Part shown: positions 15,600 to 16,665 of the stretch, piece after piece
Layout: every line of letters starts with the position of its first letter
Numbering within the stretch: position 1 is the first letter of the stretch
Source: an uncultured Clostridia bacterium
GTDB taxonomy: Bacteria > Bacillota > Clostridia > Christensenellales > CAG-917
Direction of reading: 5' to 3'
Length of the DNA: 16,665 nt
Assembly (NCBI GenBank): GCA_947174215.1
Contig: CAMWIB010000008.1
Span: 1-16,665, forward strand
Notes under the pieces: model-generated
Databases searched by the model: none
Told to the model about the DNA's origin: nothing
Seen by the model: only the letters and a program-made list of their open reading frames with translations
Made by a program: the position numbers and the translations under genes

Positions 15600-16497
15600 C
15601 GGTAAGTCGCACGAAAGCAATTTCAAAGATAACGGAGATATGCACGAAAAAGATAACGAAGAAACGCGTGTAAAAGATAGCGGGGAAGCGCGTGATGATA
15701 AACGCGCAATAAAGCGTGCTAAAAGAAAAGAGCGCTTGAAAACCTTCTTTTGGAAAGCGTTGTTTGCCACTAAGCGCGCGGTCTATCCCGAGGACGTCAC
15801 CTGCGACTGTTGCGGTGAGGAATTGACAGCTAAGACAAGATACAGGCTGTGCGGCGAGTGTACGTCAAAGTTGCCCATTATACCGGAACATATATGTCTT
15901 GTGTGCGGCACGCCCATTTTAGACGAAGCGGACTACTGTAATCGTTGTCAGCAAAACGAGTACAAGTTTTTGAGAAACCGTGCGCCCCTCGTGTATGACG
16001 GAATCGCAAAGGATATGGTGTATAAGCTCAAATTCGGCGGAAAGAAGTATATCGCAAGCACGCTCGGCGCAATGATGACGGACGAGTTTTTGAAGCGTAA
16101 TATGCAAGCGGATATCGCGGTGTACATCCCTATGACTTACGACGAGGAGAAGAAACGCGGCTTCAATCAATCCGAGCTACTTGCGCGCGAGGTTGGCGAA
16201 AGACTGAATATGCCCGTACTCCCCGCGCTTATAAAGACGAGGGATACCGCGGCGCAAAAGCAGTTGACAAGAAAGGAAAGAGAGGAAAACCTCAAAGGGG
16301 TGTTTGCCTGCGTATTCGATGAGGTCAAGGGCAGAAAGATGCTACTTATCGACGACGTGTTTACGACGGGCGCGACTGCAAATGCGTGCGCATCGGCACT
16401 TATAAAGGGCGGCGCAAGAGAAGTAAGCGTACTTACGGCGGCGGTCACTAAGCTGAAAATCCCCGTAGAGAGTAATGACGGCACTGCGGAAATATAA
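15592..16497 (+). CDS. ComF family phosphoribosyltransferase-like protein with charged N-terminal extension
   Basis: A 301-residue protein. Residues 1 to about 50 are highly charged (Asp/Glu/Lys/Arg, with KDNGD, KDNEE and KDSGE echoes), then a basic stretch KRAIKRAKRKERLK. A zinc ribbon follows: Cys71/Cys74 with Cys87/Cys90, and a second set Cys102/Cys105 with Cys116/Cys119. The C-terminal half is a type I phosphoribosyltransferase fold with KRGFNQSELLA (188-198) and the PRPP loop LLIDDVFTTGAT (251-262). ComFC in B. subtilis takes part in the handling of imported DNA during transformation; many ComF proteins are encoded in species with no proven competence. Typical members are about 230-240 residues, so the charged front part is extra. 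Coupling to recD2 suggests DNA processing as the shared theme, by inference. Confidence 0.9.
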   Translation: MTDGKSHESNFKDNGDMHEKDNEETRVKDSGEARDDKRAIKRAKRKERLKTFFWKALFATKRAVYPEDVTCDCCGEELTAKTRYRLCGECTSKLPIIPEHICLVCGTPILDEADYCNRCQQNEYKFLRNRAPLVYDGIAKDMVYKLKFGGKKYIASTLGAMMTDEFLKRNMQADIAVYIPMTYDEEKKRGFNQSELLAREVGERLNMPVLPALIKTRDTAAQKQLTRKEREENLKGVFACVFDEVKGRKMLLIDDVFTTGATANACASALIKGGAREVSVLTAAVTKLKIPVESNDGTAEI

Positions 16498-16665
16498 TGA
16501 TTACATTGCGATAACGTGATGAACGACTGCGGATAACTAATGATAGACTACGTAAATTTGACGGCATTATAATGGTGCGGCAAACTTAAAAACCGCCAAA
16601 AGTCCGCAAAGTATTGTAATTAAAAGAATTATAGTATAAAATATATAAGTTATAATATAACAAAT
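16498..16665. other. AT-rich 3' edge without a gene
   Basis: No reading frame with a ribosome binding site and no T-tailed terminator after comF were seen. A 13-base AT inverted repeat (GTTATA, A, TATAAC) lies at 16649-16661 and several TATA-like boxes are present, as expected upstream of the next gene. Confidence 0.5.
16544..16573 (+). promoter_or_regulatory. Possible promoter of the gene beyond the window
   Basis: TAGACT (4 of 6), 18 bases, TATAAT (perfect) at 16568-16573. The sequence is so AT-rich here that chance matches are likely. Confidence 0.25.

Noticed and set aside
16577..16596. GCGG...CCGC hairpin as a comF terminator
   Set aside because: The stem is only 4 bp and no T-run follows.

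Overview
The window is an ordinary-looking stretch of a bacterial chromosome with a mixed base composition. It most likely comes from a Bacillota (Firmicutes) lineage of the Clostridia type. The reasons are strong AGGAGG-type ribosome binding sites, an RqcP-type S4 protein, a RecD2 helicase next to a ComF protein, a DUF1858 redox protein, a YdjG/YdjI-like envelope pair, and RNA polymerase subunits with Clostridia-like features. The genus cannot be named from the sequence. No mobile element, prophage, CRISPR array, rRNA or tRNA was seen.

Layout. Positions 2-2060 (+) hold the 3' part of an SPFH/zinc-ribbon protein (YdjI-like), a zinc-ribbon membrane protein (YdjG-like) and a 65-residue DUF1858 CxxC protein. 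They end at a bidirectional terminator (2094-2127). Positions 2213-3669 (-) hold a probable two-gene operon, rqcP (rescue of stalled ribosomes) followed by ispDF (fused isoprenoid enzyme). A 462-base divergent region (3670-4131) carries promoters for both sides. On the rpoB side it also has a hairpin between two near-identical palindromes. Positions 4132-13082 (+) are rpoB, rpoC and metK as one compact unit closed by a terminator at 13186-13213. Positions 13380-16497 (+) are recD2 and comF, overlapping by 8 bases. The last 168 bases are AT-rich and hold only a possible promoter.

How the genes fit together. Transcription is the core theme: beta and beta' are encoded together and are translationally coupled to S-adenosylmethionine synthetase (TAATG overlap). 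This unusual arrangement leaves no room for a SAM riboswitch directly in front of metK. The usual ribosomal-protein neighbours of rpoBC (rplJL before, rpsLG after) are absent.

Most notable points. RpoB has Lys at the position of E. coli Arg529 in the rifamycin pocket, which predicts reduced rifamycin susceptibility. RpoC has Lys84, the residue linked to fidaxomicin sensitivity. The rpoB leader carries a hairpin bracketed by palindromes containing -10 motifs. Beta' has an apparent insertion and beta has a long acidic tail with repeated Phe motifs. I found no convincing undescribed multi-gene system.
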